Of a stretch of 64,000 bases of DNA, positions 33,130 through 42,322 are shown piece after piece (position 1 is the first letter of the stretch; every line of letters begins with the position of its first letter). Source of the DNA: Nitrospiraceae bacterium (GTDB lineage Bacteria; Nitrospirota; Nitrospiria; Nitrospirales; Nitrospiraceae); contig JAHBWI010000003.1 of the NCBI GenBank assembly GCA_019637075.1, positions 248,001-312,000 on the forward strand, in the 5' to 3' direction. Below the pieces are notes generated by a model that made no database searches, had not been told where the DNA came from, and saw nothing but the letters and a program-made list of their open reading frames with translations. Position numbers and translations under genes: made by a program.

Positions 33130-35796
33130 CTACGAGACCTTCGCGAGGGTCACCTGCGCGAGCTTAAAATAGGGGATTTGAGTCCGGGGATCAATCGCCC
33201 ATTCCGCCAATTGTTTGGCTTCCCCGTCGAAATGCTCCGGGAACCAGACCACCCCCTGGGGAACCCGGTCGCGGATCTTGACCACGGTGGTCACGGCGCC
33301 GCGGCTGTTGGAAATCTTGACCCGGTCCGACTCGGCTAGACCAAGGCGGGTTGCGTCGGCCGAGTTGAGGGTCACAAACGAGTCCTGTTGCATCTGCAGC
33401 AGCCCCTTCGAGCGCGTGGACAGTTTGCCGGAGTGGAAGAGGGTCTGTCCGAAGTACATCGTGAGGGTGCCGGACGCCGCGGGCGCAGGCGGGGCCGGGT
33501 TGTACCGTTCGGATAGATCTTCGGCAAACCCTTCCTTCAGATACTGGCCGAGGACTGTCTGGTCGATCTTCGGCGGCATCGGTGTCGGGCCAAGCAGGCC
33601 ATAGCCGGGAATCAGGCTGCGGATTTCCTTGAGAATCTCCCGCGCATCGCCGTACTCGATCGGGGCGCCCATCAGTACCGAGAGGGCCGAGAGGATTTCC
33701 CAATCCGGGCGGCTGTCGCCGACCGGGTTGACGGCCTGGCGCACCGCCTGAACGTGCCCCTCGGAATTCGTGAACGTGCCGTCCTTTTCCACATACGCGG
33801 CGGCCGGCAACACTACATGGGCCATGGCCGCGGTGTCCGTGAGGAACAATTCCTGACAGACGAGCAAATCGAGCTTGGCCAAGGCTTCGCGCGCTTGGGC
33901 CTGCGCCGGCAGCGTGCCGACCGGATTCTCGCCGACTACGAACAGGGCCTTCAGTTGCCCCTTGCCCGCTGCAGCCAGCAGTTCGGTGAGTGACGCGCCT
34001 GCATGACGCGGCAACTCTTCACGCCAGACTCCAGCGATCCGTTCACGCGCGGCCTGATCGTTGAGCGGGGCCGGGCCTGGGAGGAACTCCGCTACCGCAC
34101 CCATCTCGACTGCGCCTTGATCGTTGTTTTCTTCCGCCAACGGTCCCACTCCGCAGCCCGGCTTGTTCAGCTTGCCGAGAAGAATGAGCAGGTCCAATAA
34201 ACTGGCGATCATGCCGCTGCCGCCTGCGTGACGCAGCACCCCGGGGCCTGCCAGGACGACGAGCCGGGGGGCGCGGGCAAGGGCTTGGGCTGCCGCCGTC
34301 CAGTCTGCCTTCGTCCGGCCTGTGGCAGCTTCCAATCGTTCCCATGGCTGAGCCTGCAAAGCGGTCGTGATGGCCGTCACGTAGGCGGCAGACTGCTGAG
34401 CCACGTCCTGATCCACGAGGTTGGCGTCCATCACAGCCTTGAGCAGGGCAACAATCGCGTGAACGAATCCGTTGGGATGGGTCGTAAAGTGGTGCGCGGC
34501 CAGATTGGTGATATTGCTCTGCTTATCGATCGCCGGCTGAAGCGTCTCGATGGTCACCAACTCCGCCTGCTTCTTCTTCACGGCCTCTTTCACCTTCAAC
34601 CCGGTAATCGGGCTGGTCTCGTTGAGGTTCGTGCCGACCAGCAGGACGGCATTGGCTGCGACGATGTCCTCGAAGGCGATCGTCCAGCGGTGCGTACCCT
34701 GAACCCGTCGAAGTGCCTGCACGCCGTTGAGATGCCCATAACGGGCGCTGCTGTCGAGGCGATTGCTGCCCAACACCTGACGCATAAACTTCTGAAAGAC
34801 ATAGAGGTCTTCGTTGGTGCAGCGGGATGAAATGAGACCACCGAAGGCGTCCGGGCCGTGGGCCTGTTTGAGGCGGATCGTCTGTTCCGCGACATATTCC
34901 AGGGCGTCTTCCCAGGTGGCCGGGACCAGGGCACCGTCGCGTCTGATAAGGGGTTGGGTCAGGCGATCGGCGTGACTCGTGGCATGGAAGCCGAAAAAGC
35001 CGCGGGCGCAAAGATCGCCGTTGTTACGGCCGGCTCCGTGCGAGGAGTTCACCTCGATCAGTTGGTTGTTCTTGGTCTGGACCGTGATCCGACACCCGTC
35101 CCCGCAGAAGGTACAAATCGTATCGGCCCGCTTGAGCATCCAGGGGCGGAATTCATACATCGACAACCGGCTGGTGATCGCCCCGACCGGGCAAATCTGC
35201 ACGCAACCGCCGCAGAACTCGCAGTCCAATTCGTGAGGACCGAAATGTTTGATCTCGGTCATGGTGCCTCGCCCGACTGGGGCCAGGGCCTTCACGTCCA
35301 TGACCTCGTCGCAATAGCGCACGCAGCGCAGGCATTGGACGCAGCGGTTCATCTGCGTTTCGATCAGCGGACTGAAGTATTCCTTCTGGAAGATGCGCTT
35401 GGTCTCGATAAAGCGACTGGTGGTCGGCGTGTACTCGTGGGAGAAATCCTGCAGGTCGCAGCGGCCGCCTTGGTCGCAGACCGGACAATCGAGCGGATGG
35501 TTTGCCAGAATGAATTCCAAGACCGACTTGTGGGCATCGTTGACGACGGTCGTCGCGGTGCGCACGGCCATGCCTTCCGCCACGGGGGTGCTGCAGGCGG
35601 TCTGGAGTTTCGGCATCTTCTCCACTTCCACCAAGCACATCCGGCAGTTGGCGTCCGGCTTCAGCTTGGGGTGGTAGCAGAAATGCGGAATCATGACGCC
35701 GACGCGGCGGGCCGCCTCGATGACGAGCGTTCCCTTCGGAACCGTTACCGGCACTCCGTCGATGGTCAGGCGTACGTTTTGTGTCGAATCAGGCAT
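33130..35796 (-). CDS. nuoG: NADH-quinone oxidoreductase subunit G
   Basis: A 888-residue subunit with an N-terminal 2Fe-2S domain (Cys in C-R-M-C and C-S-T-P), the H-x3-C-x2-C-x5-C motif (H-P-L-D-C-P-V-C-D-Q-G-G-R-C), ferredoxin-like cluster motifs (C-V-Q-C-L-R-C and C-E-F-C-G-G-C), a C-T-F-C-G-D-G-C motif for cluster N7 at about 225, and a molybdopterin-oxidoreductase-like domain. No clear ribosome site precedes the ATG; the start codon lies ten bases from an imperfect inverted repeat (35806-35888). Confidence 0.96.
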   Translation of the reverse strand: MPDSTQNVRLTIDGVPVTVPKGTLVIEAARRVGVMIPHFCYHPKLKPDANCRMCLVEVEKMPKLQTACSTPVAEGMAVRTATTVVNDAHKSVLEFILANHPLDCPVCDQGGRCDLQDFSHEYTPTTSRFIETKRIFQKEYFSPLIETQMNRCVQCLRCVRYCDEVMDVKALAPVGRGTMTEIKHFGPHELDCEFCGGCVQICPVGAITSRLSMYEFRPWMLKRADTICTFCGDGCRITVQTKNNQLIEVNSSHGAGRNNGDLCARGFFGFHATSHADRLTQPLIRRDGALVPATWEDALEYVAEQTIRLKQAHGPDAFGGLISSRCTNEDLYVFQKFMRQVLGSNRLDSSARYGHLNGVQALRRVQGTHRWTIAFEDIVAANAVLLVGTNLNETSPITGLKVKEAVKKKQAELVTIETLQPAIDKQSNITNLAAHHFTTHPNGFVHAIVALLKAVMDANLVDQDVAQQSAAYVTAITTALQAQPWERLEAATGRTKADWTAAAQALARAPRLVVLAGPGVLRHAGGSGMIASLLDLLILLGKLNKPGCGVGPLAEENNDQGAVEMGAVAEFLPGPAPLNDQAARERIAGVWREELPRHAGASLTELLAAAGKGQLKALFVVGENPVGTLPAQAQAREALAKLDLLVCQELFLTDTAAMAHVVLPAAAYVEKDGTFTNSEGHVQAVRQAVNPVGDSRPDWEILSALSVLMGAPIEYGDAREILKEIRSLIPGYGLLGPTPMPPKIDQTVLGQYLKEGFAEDLSERYNPAPPAPAASGTLTMYFGQTLFHSGKLSTRSKGLLQMQQDSFVTLNSADATRLGLAESDRVKISNSRGAVTTVVKIRDRVPQGVVWFPEHFDGEAKQLAEWAIDPRTQIPYFKLAQVTLAKVS

Positions 35797-35805
35797 TATT
35801 TAACC

Positions 35806-35888
35806 ATCTGGTGATTTTGTGATTTGGTGAATGAACAGACCGCCGTCAGGGGGGCTGCCAAATTCATCAACTCACCAACTCGCCAGAT
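35806..35888. repeat. Imperfect inverted repeat between nuoF and nuoG
   Basis: Arms at 35806-35833 and 35862-35888 pair at about 22 of 28 positions around a GC-rich loop. Each arm is itself built from short GTGATTTG-like direct repeats. It fills the 93-bp gap and reaches to within ten bases of the nuoG start, so it could act as a REP-like hairpin affecting relative expression or transcript ends. Confidence 0.6.
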
Positions 35889-35889
35889 C

Positions 35890-37197
35890 CTACTTTCTTC
35901 CGCCTACCGGTTCCGGCCGCAGGAGATTCGCCGATTCGGCGGCGCGGATCAATTCCTCGTACTCGTGCCGCCAATGCTTCAACGTGCTCATGATCGGCGA
36001 CACTTCGGCGTCGCCGAACGCGCAGACCGTGCGCCCCGCGATGTTCTTGCAAAGGTCGGTCAGGTTATCGAGGTCCGACATCTGGCCGCGGTTGTTCATG
36101 ATCCGTCGGAGCGTTTGGACCAGCCACGAACTGCCCTCTCGGCAGGGACTGCACTTGCCGCAGGACTCGTGGTAAAAAAATTCCATCAGCCGCAAGGCGG
36201 CCCATACCATATTGGTGCCTTCTTCCATCACCGTCACGCCGCCCGACCCCAACATCGATCCCGCCTGGGCCACCGATTCAAAGTCCATTTTCACGTCAAG
36301 AGAGTCGGCGGTCAGGAACGGCGCCGATGCGCCGCCGGGAATGAAAGCCTTCAGCTTTTTATTGCCTCGCATGCCCCCCGCGTGTTCGTAGATGAGCTCG
36401 CGGAAGGTAATACCCATGGGGACTTCATAGTTGCCCGGTCGCTGGACATGGCCGCTGACGCAGAAGACTCGGGTTCCGGTGCTTTTGGGCGGGGAGCCGA
36501 TTGACGCAAACCATTCAGGTCCGCGCGTCATGATATGCGGCAGGTTGGCCAGCGTTTCGACGTTGTTGACGACCGTCGGCTTGTTGTACAGGCCGTGGGT
36601 CGCCGGGAACGGCGGCTTCACGCGCGGCAGGCCGCGTTTGCCTTCGAGCGACTCGAGCAACGCGGTTTCTTCTCCGCAGATGTATGCGCCGGCCCCGCGG
36701 TGAACCCAGACATCGATCGTCGTGCCGGTCCCGAAAATGTTTTTGCCCACATAGCCGGCGGCTCGTGCCTCGGCAATGGCCTTCTCCAGAACCTTCGCTC
36801 CGAGCGTGAACTCACCTCGAATATAAATGTAGGAGCTGGCTGCGCCGATCGCGTAACAGGCGATCAAGATGCCTTCGATCAACTGATGCGGATCGCGTTC
36901 GATCAACTGACGATCTTTGAAGGTGCCCGGTTCGCTCTCGTCGGCATTGCAGCAGAGATACTTGGGCCCCTGATAGTCCTTGGGCAAGAAGCCCCACTTC
37001 ACGCCGGTTGGGAATCCCGCCCCGCCGCGTCCGCGGAGGCCCGACTTCATCACGGTGGCCGTCACGTCGGCCGGGGAGATTTTCCCCAGGGCTTTGCGGA
37101 TCGCTTGGTAACCGCCGGCCTGTTCATAGTCGGCGAGCGAGCCGCCATACCCTGGCTGCAGCATGTTCTTCAACAGAACTGGTTCGTAATTAGGCAT
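35890..37197 (-). CDS. nuoF: NADH-quinone oxidoreductase subunit F
   Basis: A 435-residue NADH-binding flavoprotein of complex I. It has the FMN/NADH-site G-R-G-G-A-G-F-P-T-G at about 55, the N-A-D-E-S-E-P-G-T segment and the 4Fe-4S (N3) ligands S-C-G-K-C-S-P-C-R-E-G near 350. It takes hydride from NADH and passes electrons through N3. Confidence 0.97.
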   Translation of the reverse strand: MPNYEPVLLKNMLQPGYGGSLADYEQAGGYQAIRKALGKISPADVTATVMKSGLRGRGGAGFPTGVKWGFLPKDYQGPKYLCCNADESEPGTFKDRQLIERDPHQLIEGILIACYAIGAASSYIYIRGEFTLGAKVLEKAIAEARAAGYVGKNIFGTGTTIDVWVHRGAGAYICGEETALLESLEGKRGLPRVKPPFPATHGLYNKPTVVNNVETLANLPHIMTRGPEWFASIGSPPKSTGTRVFCVSGHVQRPGNYEVPMGITFRELIYEHAGGMRGNKKLKAFIPGGASAPFLTADSLDVKMDFESVAQAGSMLGSGGVTVMEEGTNMVWAALRLMEFFYHESCGKCSPCREGSSWLVQTLRRIMNNRGQMSDLDNLTDLCKNIAGRTVCAFGDAEVSPIMSTLKHWRHEYEELIRAAESANLLRPEPVGGRK

Positions 37198-37288
37198 AGT
37201 ATTCTTCTAACGGCGCATGGCTGATAACGTATCGCTTATGGTATGAGCTCAAGCAGAAGTCGGCTCTCCGGCCATAGGCTATAAGCCA
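37198..37288. repeat. AT-richer spacer with short GGCTTAT/AGCCAT-type repeats
   Basis: The 91-bp spacer between nuoE and nuoF is full of short direct and inverted copies related to AGCCAT and TATAAGCC. It looks like a small repetitive extragenic sequence rather than coding DNA. No promoter or terminator is clear. Confidence 0.4.
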
Positions 37289-37819
37289 TTAGCCATTGGC
37301 TCTGTTGGGTTCAGGCCACATAAATGGGCCGGTCTTGAGCGAGGACGTGCCCGTTTGTCTCAAGTCCGCCAGAATCCGATCGACTTTTTCTTCCGTCAGT
37401 TGCTCGTAGTAATCGTCGTTGATCTGCATCATCGGCCCGGTGCCGCAGGCGGCCAAACATTCCACGGCACTCAACGTAAAGAGCCTGTCCGCAGTGGTCT
37501 CACCTGGCTTGATCCCCAATTTTTGCCCCAACCAGCCGATCAGGGTATCCGAGCCCACCAGTGCGCACATGAGCGACTTGCAGACCTGAATGTGGAATTT
37601 CCCCACCGGCTTCAGGTTCAGCATCGTATAGAACGTGACCGTCTCGTACACCTGCGGCGGGGTCAGGCGCAGGATGCCGGCGATTTCTCGCATGGCCGCT
37701 TCCGTTATGTATCCTTCCTCGCGCTGCGCCAGGTAGAGGAGCGGCAGCAGCGCCGACCGCTTCACCGGATAGCGGCTCAGAATCTCGTCGATTTCAGCCC
37801 GATGCTGTTCCCTCAACAT
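37289..37819 (-). CDS. nuoE: NADH-quinone oxidoreductase subunit E
   Basis: A 176-residue thioredoxin-fold subunit binding the 2Fe-2S cluster N1a through Cys pairs in V-C-K-S-L-M-C and E-C-L-A-A-C. It partners NuoF. The ATG is preceded by GGAG at some distance. It follows nuoCD by 26 bp. Confidence 0.96.
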   Translation of the reverse strand: MLREQHRAEIDEILSRYPVKRSALLPLLYLAQREEGYITEAAMREIAGILRLTPPQVYETVTFYTMLNLKPVGKFHIQVCKSLMCALVGSDTLIGWLGQKLGIKPGETTADRLFTLSAVECLAACGTGPMMQINDDYYEQLTEEKVDRILADLRQTGTSSLKTGPFMWPEPNRANG

Positions 37820-37845
37820 CTCTTCAACTCCGCCCTTTCAGCGAC

Positions 37846-39597
37846 TCACCTATCACACTCTCCCATCACGATGTCATAGGTTCCGAAGATCGTGATGATA
37901 TCCGAAATCAGGTAGCCTCGCGCCATGTGATCGAAGGCGCCCATATGAATGAACGACGGGGCACGGATTTTCAAGCGATAAGGTCTTGGACTGCCGTCGC
38001 TGACCAGAAAAAATCCCAACTCTCCTTTCGGCGCCTCCGTGCCACAGTAGGTCTCGGCTTTCGGCGGCTTGAATCCCTGGGTGAAGATGATGAAGTGGTG
38101 GATCAAGCTCTCCATGTCACGCATAACCTTCGCCTTCGGGGGCGGGATCACTTGCGGGACGTCGGCCATGATCGGACCTTCGGGAAGCTGATCCAGACAC
38201 TGGCGGATAATACGGGCGCTCTGCCGCATTTCCTCCATCCGCACCCAGTACCGGTCATAGGTGTCGCCGCGCTTGCCGACCGGGACTTCCCAGTCCACCT
38301 TGTCATAGACACCGTAGGGTTCGTACTTGCGAACGTCGTAGTCCACACCCGAACCGCGCAGAGTTGGGCCGGTCAAGCCGAAGTTGATGGCGTCTTCGGC
38401 GGAGATCACCGCTACGTCTTTGGTGCGTCCCACCCAGATGCGGTTGGACATGAGCAACTGGTCGTACTCGCATACCTTGTCCGGGAACGTCTGGAGAAAC
38501 GCTTTCAGGCGCGCAACTAAGTCGGGCGTGAAATCGCTGTCGACGCCGCCGATGCGGTAATAGTTCAGGGTGAGGCGGGCGCCGCAGAGTTTCTCGAACA
38601 TGTCGAGCAAGATCTCCCGTTCGCGGAAGGTCCAGAAGAAGACCGTCATGGCGCCGATATCGAGCGCCTGGGTGCCCAGCCAGAACAGGTGTCCGATGAT
38701 GCGCTGCATCTCGGCGACGATCGTTCTCACGTACTCCGCCCGCTCCGGGACCTTGATATCGAGCAGCTTTTCGACCGCCCGCACATAGGCGTAGTTGTTG
38801 GCCATCGCGCAGACGTAGTCGAGCCGGTCGGTGTGGGGGATGACCTGCATGTAGTGGAGGCCTTCGGCGAGCTTTTCGACGCCGCGATGCAGATAGCCCA
38901 GGTCAGGCGTCGCCTTCACGATCCGTTCGCCGTCCAGTTCGAGGACCACGCGCAAGACGCCGTGCGTGCTCGGATGTTGCGGCCCCATGTTCAGCAGCAA
39001 TTCTTCCCGCCGACGGTTTTCGCCGGTCGTGGGGGCTAAGAATGCCTGCTTGTCCTTGTCGGAGATCTCGCCTTCTTCCGCGTGCTCGGCCGGCGGCTCG
39101 TCCAGCCGGGGAATGAAGGGGAATGTACTTCGCCAGCCTCGACCTTCGGTGGGAAAGTCCTTCCGGAGCGGATGGCCCTCTTCGTAGTCTTCCGGCAACA
39201 GAATCCGGCGGAGGTCCGGGTGGCCGGTGAAGGTGATGCCCATGAGGTCGTAAACCTCGCGCTCCATGAACTCGGCGCCCTTCCAGATGCCGGTGACTGA
39301 GGCGATTGCGGGGGCATCCTCGGTGACGCGGGCCTTCAGGCGGATCCGCCGGCGGTGAGGAAGTGACAGAAGTTGATAGACCACTTCAAACCGTTCCGGA
39401 TGATCCGGGTAGTCGACCGAGCAGATGTCCGTGATGTGATCGAAGGCCGCCTCCGGCGTATCGTGCAGCCACCGCGCAATCTCGACGATCCGTGGGGCCG
39501 CAACACGCACCGATACCTCGTTGCGCGCCGCATCCACCTCGGCGTCTCGAATCGCGTCGGGGAAGGTGGTCATCAATCGTTCGATCAGGGACTTCAT
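37846..39597 (-). CDS. nuoCD: NADH-quinone oxidoreductase fused subunit C/D
   Basis: One 583-residue polypeptide joins NuoC (residues about 1-150, ending in the E-R-E-V-Y-D-L-M-G-I and D-Y-E-E-G-H-P-L-R-K-D-F-P motifs) and NuoD (about 190-583), linked by an acidic stretch. NuoD has the quinone-site block G-P-Q-H-P-S-T-H-G-V-L-R at about 200-211 and a normal C-terminal M-G-E-C-D-R. The Arg in H-G-V-L-R corresponds to the region dimethylated in mitochondrial NDUFS2, relevant because a MidA/NDUFAF7-type methyltransferase gene heads this operon. Confidence 0.97.
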   Translation of the reverse strand: MKSLIERLMTTFPDAIRDAEVDAARNEVSVRVAAPRIVEIARWLHDTPEAAFDHITDICSVDYPDHPERFEVVYQLLSLPHRRRIRLKARVTEDAPAIASVTGIWKGAEFMEREVYDLMGITFTGHPDLRRILLPEDYEEGHPLRKDFPTEGRGWRSTFPFIPRLDEPPAEHAEEGEISDKDKQAFLAPTTGENRRREELLLNMGPQHPSTHGVLRVVLELDGERIVKATPDLGYLHRGVEKLAEGLHYMQVIPHTDRLDYVCAMANNYAYVRAVEKLLDIKVPERAEYVRTIVAEMQRIIGHLFWLGTQALDIGAMTVFFWTFREREILLDMFEKLCGARLTLNYYRIGGVDSDFTPDLVARLKAFLQTFPDKVCEYDQLLMSNRIWVGRTKDVAVISAEDAINFGLTGPTLRGSGVDYDVRKYEPYGVYDKVDWEVPVGKRGDTYDRYWVRMEEMRQSARIIRQCLDQLPEGPIMADVPQVIPPPKAKVMRDMESLIHHFIIFTQGFKPPKAETYCGTEAPKGELGFFLVSDGSPRPYRLKIRAPSFIHMGAFDHMARGYLISDIITIFGTYDIVMGECDR

Positions 39598-39630
39598 TGT
39601 CAGCGGTGAATCTCGTGACCCGTCACGGTG

Positions 39631-40110
39631 TTACCGGACGAAAACCTTTTCGCGCTGGATCTTTTCCTGCAACTTCAACAGCCCGTCCAGCAGAGCCTCC
39701 GGCCGCGGCGGACAACCGGGGATGTACACATCTACCGGCACGATCTGATCGACGCCCTGGACCACCGCATAACTGTTGTAGTGGTTGCCGGAGGTCGCGC
39801 AGGATCCCATCGAAATCACGTAGCGCGGCTCCGCCATCTGGTCGTAAATGCGACGGATGACCGGCGCCATCTTGCGGGTCACGGTGCCGGCGACGATCAT
39901 CAAATCGGATTGCCGGGGTGAGGCGCGAAACACGCCGGCGCCGAAGCGGTCGATGTCGTACCGGGACGACACGCTGGCGATCATTTCGATGGCGCAGCAG
40001 GCGAGTCCGAACGTCATCGGCCACAAGGACGATTTGCGAGCCCAGCAGACGAACGCATCCAAGTTCGTCGTCAACACATTCGCGTCAAGCTGTCTTTCCA
40101 AAAAGCTCAT
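39631..40110 (-). CDS. nuoB: NADH-quinone oxidoreductase subunit B
   Basis: A 159-residue subunit holding the terminal 4Fe-4S cluster N2, with tandem Cys in G-L-A-C-C-A-I-E-M and further ligands in M-G-S-C-A-T-S-G and P-G-C-P-P-R-P-E. Together with the NuoD part it forms the quinone-reduction site. Confidence 0.97.
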   Translation of the reverse strand: MSFLERQLDANVLTTNLDAFVCWARKSSLWPMTFGLACCAIEMIASVSSRYDIDRFGAGVFRASPRQSDLMIVAGTVTRKMAPVIRRIYDQMAEPRYVISMGSCATSGNHYNSYAVVQGVDQIVPVDVYIPGCPPRPEALLDGLLKLQEKIQREKVFVR

Positions 40111-40214
40111 AGGGCATATCTCGTCGTTCGTGAAGTATCGTCCGCTACAAGCGGGGGTAGACCTCCACGTTTCTTATCTTTCAGGTGCCACAGGAGACAC
40201 TGGTGGATTGTTGG

Positions 40215-40586
40215 TCAATCCCATTCCAACGCTCCCTTTTTCCATGCGTACCAGAATCCCACCACCAAAATGGCGATGAACAGGGCCATCTCAACCAAGC
40301 CCACTAACCCCAGTTTCTTGAAGGCAACGGCCCAGGGAAACATGAATACGATCTCGATGTCGAAAATCACAAAGAGCATCGCGATGATGTAGTAGCGCAT
40401 CGGAAACTGCACGCGGGCGTCGGAGAACAGCGGGCTGCCGCTTTCATACGGCGCGAGCTTGGCTCGATACGGACGGCTGGGCCGTACGATACGCCCGATC
40501 AGCAACTGAACCGCGCCGAATGCAAACGCGATCACGATGAAGATCAGGATCGGAATGTAATTCAGCGGCGCAGCTTCGTTACCCAT
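40215..40586 (-). CDS. nuoA: NADH-quinone oxidoreductase subunit A
   Basis: A 123-residue three-helix membrane subunit with the conserved Y-E-S-G loop and the F-D-I-E-I-V-F-M-F-P-W segment. The ATG at 40586 is chosen over an in-frame TTG at 40592. First nuo subunit in the operon, 65 bp after the methyltransferase gene. Confidence 0.96.
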   Translation of the reverse strand: MGNEAAPLNYIPILIFIVIAFAFGAVQLLIGRIVRPSRPYRAKLAPYESGSPLFSDARVQFPMRYYIIAMLFVIFDIEIVFMFPWAVAFKKLGLVGLVEMALFIAILVVGFWYAWKKGALEWD

Positions 40587-40651
40587 GCACAACCTGTGAA
40601 GCGTAAGGCGTGAGACATGAATCGTTGACGAGCATTGGTCGTTCGTTCCTG

Positions 40652-41866
40652 TTAAGCGGCAGAGCGTGCGGCCAAAATCGAACCGAAAAACGGCTGGAAC
40701 TTCAGCCCATCCAACTCGGGCTTCGGCATGCCCGTGTGCTGGACGAGGATCTTGAACGTGCGCCCCATGCCGTCAGGTCGCAGCAGCTGAATGGCGGCAA
40801 AAAATTCCGGTGATTCCGGTGGCAGCGATTCGAGCATCTGTTCCATGCCCAAGCCGATCAGGAAGCTCATCTGGTTCGTAAAACCGGTGACCTCCAAGCC
40901 GGCGCGAGCGCCGATGCGGGCCAAGGCCGTGAAATCCACGTGTGCGGTCATGTCCTGGTACCCGACGCGGTCGAAGGCATCCTCCGTGGTCGTCTGGCTG
41001 TAGTAGCAGAGGAATGTGCCTTGTTTACGCTCCGGGCCATAGAGGTCGTCGGCGGTGTGGCCATAGTCGATGGTCAGGACGACCCCCCGATCCATGACCT
41101 GCGCAACTTGCGTCATCCAGTCGAGCGCCGCCAGATTAATTTCGGTCCGATAGCCATCGGGCAAACTGATCTGTCCGTCCCGCAAATAGGCCGACAATGC
41201 ATCCGACATGGGGCGATAGGTCTCGACGAATCGTCCGTCCCGGTAGTCAACCCACAGTTCCTGTGGGCGCCCGTCGAGCACTGCCAAGCGGTGAACCGGG
41301 AACGCATCCACAAGCTCGTTCGAGAAGAACAGTCCGGTCACGCTCTGCTGCGGTAGGTCCGCAAGGCGGTCGATCCATGCCACTTGACCGGCTTCGCCAA
41401 GCCAAGGGGCCAGGTTCTGCTGTTGTTGGGTGCGCATGGATGCGCTGCGTTCGATCAGCACATACCGTAGACGATCCCTGAAACCGGCCGGCGCGTGGGC
41501 ACAGGCCGCCAGGAAATCGCGGGCAAGCAACCCCTTGCCTGGTCCCATTTCCACGACCGTGAACGGATTCGGATGGCCAAGGGCTTCGTCGAGTTGCCAG
41601 GCCTGTTTGGCCAGAGCCTGACCGAGAATCGGATGCACATCAGAACTCGTATAGAAATCGCCGGACCAGCCTATGCGTTCTTTCGATGCTTCGACAGGGC
41701 GAACATAGTACCCGAACTGTGGATGGTAGAGGGCGAGCTCCATGAATCTGGCGAACGGAATGGGGCCGTTCGCGGCGATTTCCGCGGTGATTTCAGTCAA
41801 TAACTGCGGATGCCCAGCGCTCAAAGTGACACCACCCTTGTCGGAATTCGAGCTGTGTCTTGGCAT
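40652..41866 (-). CDS. MidA/NDUFAF7-type SAM-dependent methyltransferase
   Basis: A 404-residue member of the DUF185/COG1565 family. Marks are the N-terminal F-M-E-L-A-L-Y-H-P-x-F-G-Y-Y block, the G-D-F-Y-T-S-S-D-V-H-P segment, the SAM-binding V-V-E-M-G-P-G-K-G loop at about 93-101, and F-S-N-E-L-V-D-A-F-P-V-H. In mitochondria the homologue NDUFAF7 symmetrically dimethylates an Arg of NDUFS2 (NuoD) and is needed for complex I assembly. Here the gene directly precedes nuoA on the same strand, and the target region is present in NuoCD, so a complex I maturation role is a strong inference. The ATG at 41866 follows GGAG; an in-frame TTG lies at 41875. Confidence 0.88.
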   Translation of the reverse strand: MPRHSSNSDKGGVTLSAGHPQLLTEITAEIAANGPIPFARFMELALYHPQFGYYVRPVEASKERIGWSGDFYTSSDVHPILGQALAKQAWQLDEALGHPNPFTVVEMGPGKGLLARDFLAACAHAPAGFRDRLRYVLIERSASMRTQQQQNLAPWLGEAGQVAWIDRLADLPQQSVTGLFFSNELVDAFPVHRLAVLDGRPQELWVDYRDGRFVETYRPMSDALSAYLRDGQISLPDGYRTEINLAALDWMTQVAQVMDRGVVLTIDYGHTADDLYGPERKQGTFLCYYSQTTTEDAFDRVGYQDMTAHVDFTALARIGARAGLEVTGFTNQMSFLIGLGMEQMLESLPPESPEFFAAIQLLRPDGMGRTFKILVQHTGMPKPELDGLKFQPFFGSILAARSAA

Positions 41867-42322
41867 GCTCTCCAAGAAGCCGCTCTCCTACCGTATTCTC
41901 TAGGGAAAAGAGGGGGTTAGATTAGCCGCTGGGTTGCGGGCAAGTCAAGGCGAAAAGACCCGGATGGGGAGGTGGTGGAGGCAACTCCGTGCTCGCAGGC
42001 TCCCCGACAAGATCAATAGAATCCTAAGGTAGTCGTCGGCGGTCGGCCGATGCGTGCACCGGAGTGTTCCCACCCCCACCCGCTAAGAAAAAATGAAGAA
42101 AATGGCGCCCGGTCGCCACCCCACGAGCATCATTCTTTGTTTGAAAGGGAACAGTTTTATTGGGGGTGGTGGGATGATGCGCGCACGAGGAGTCTTCCAT
42201 CACCCACCATCCCGTGAGGAGTCCGATCAGACGAGGTGAGTGAGAAGAGGGGGAAGTAAGAGCCGGTTGCGGGAGGCGGCGGAGGGGGGCGACTTGTTCG
42301 CCGTTGCACCGACAGCCTTCTC
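41867..42322. other. Gene-free gap upstream of the methyltransferase-nuo operon
   Basis: No convincing gene is seen in 456 bp. The open frames here lack family features and ribosome sites. The gap should contain the nuo operon promoter, but no clear hexamers were found. An imperfect inverted repeat lies at 42163-42179 and 42198-42213. Confidence 0.6.
42163..42213. repeat. Imperfect inverted repeat downstream of membrane-protein gene
   Basis: Arms 42163-42179 and 42198-42213 pair at about 15 of 16 positions with one bulged base and an 18-nt loop. It lies 110 bp beyond the stop of the 42323-43102 gene. No U-run follows on either strand, so it is not a standard terminator. Confidence 0.45.
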
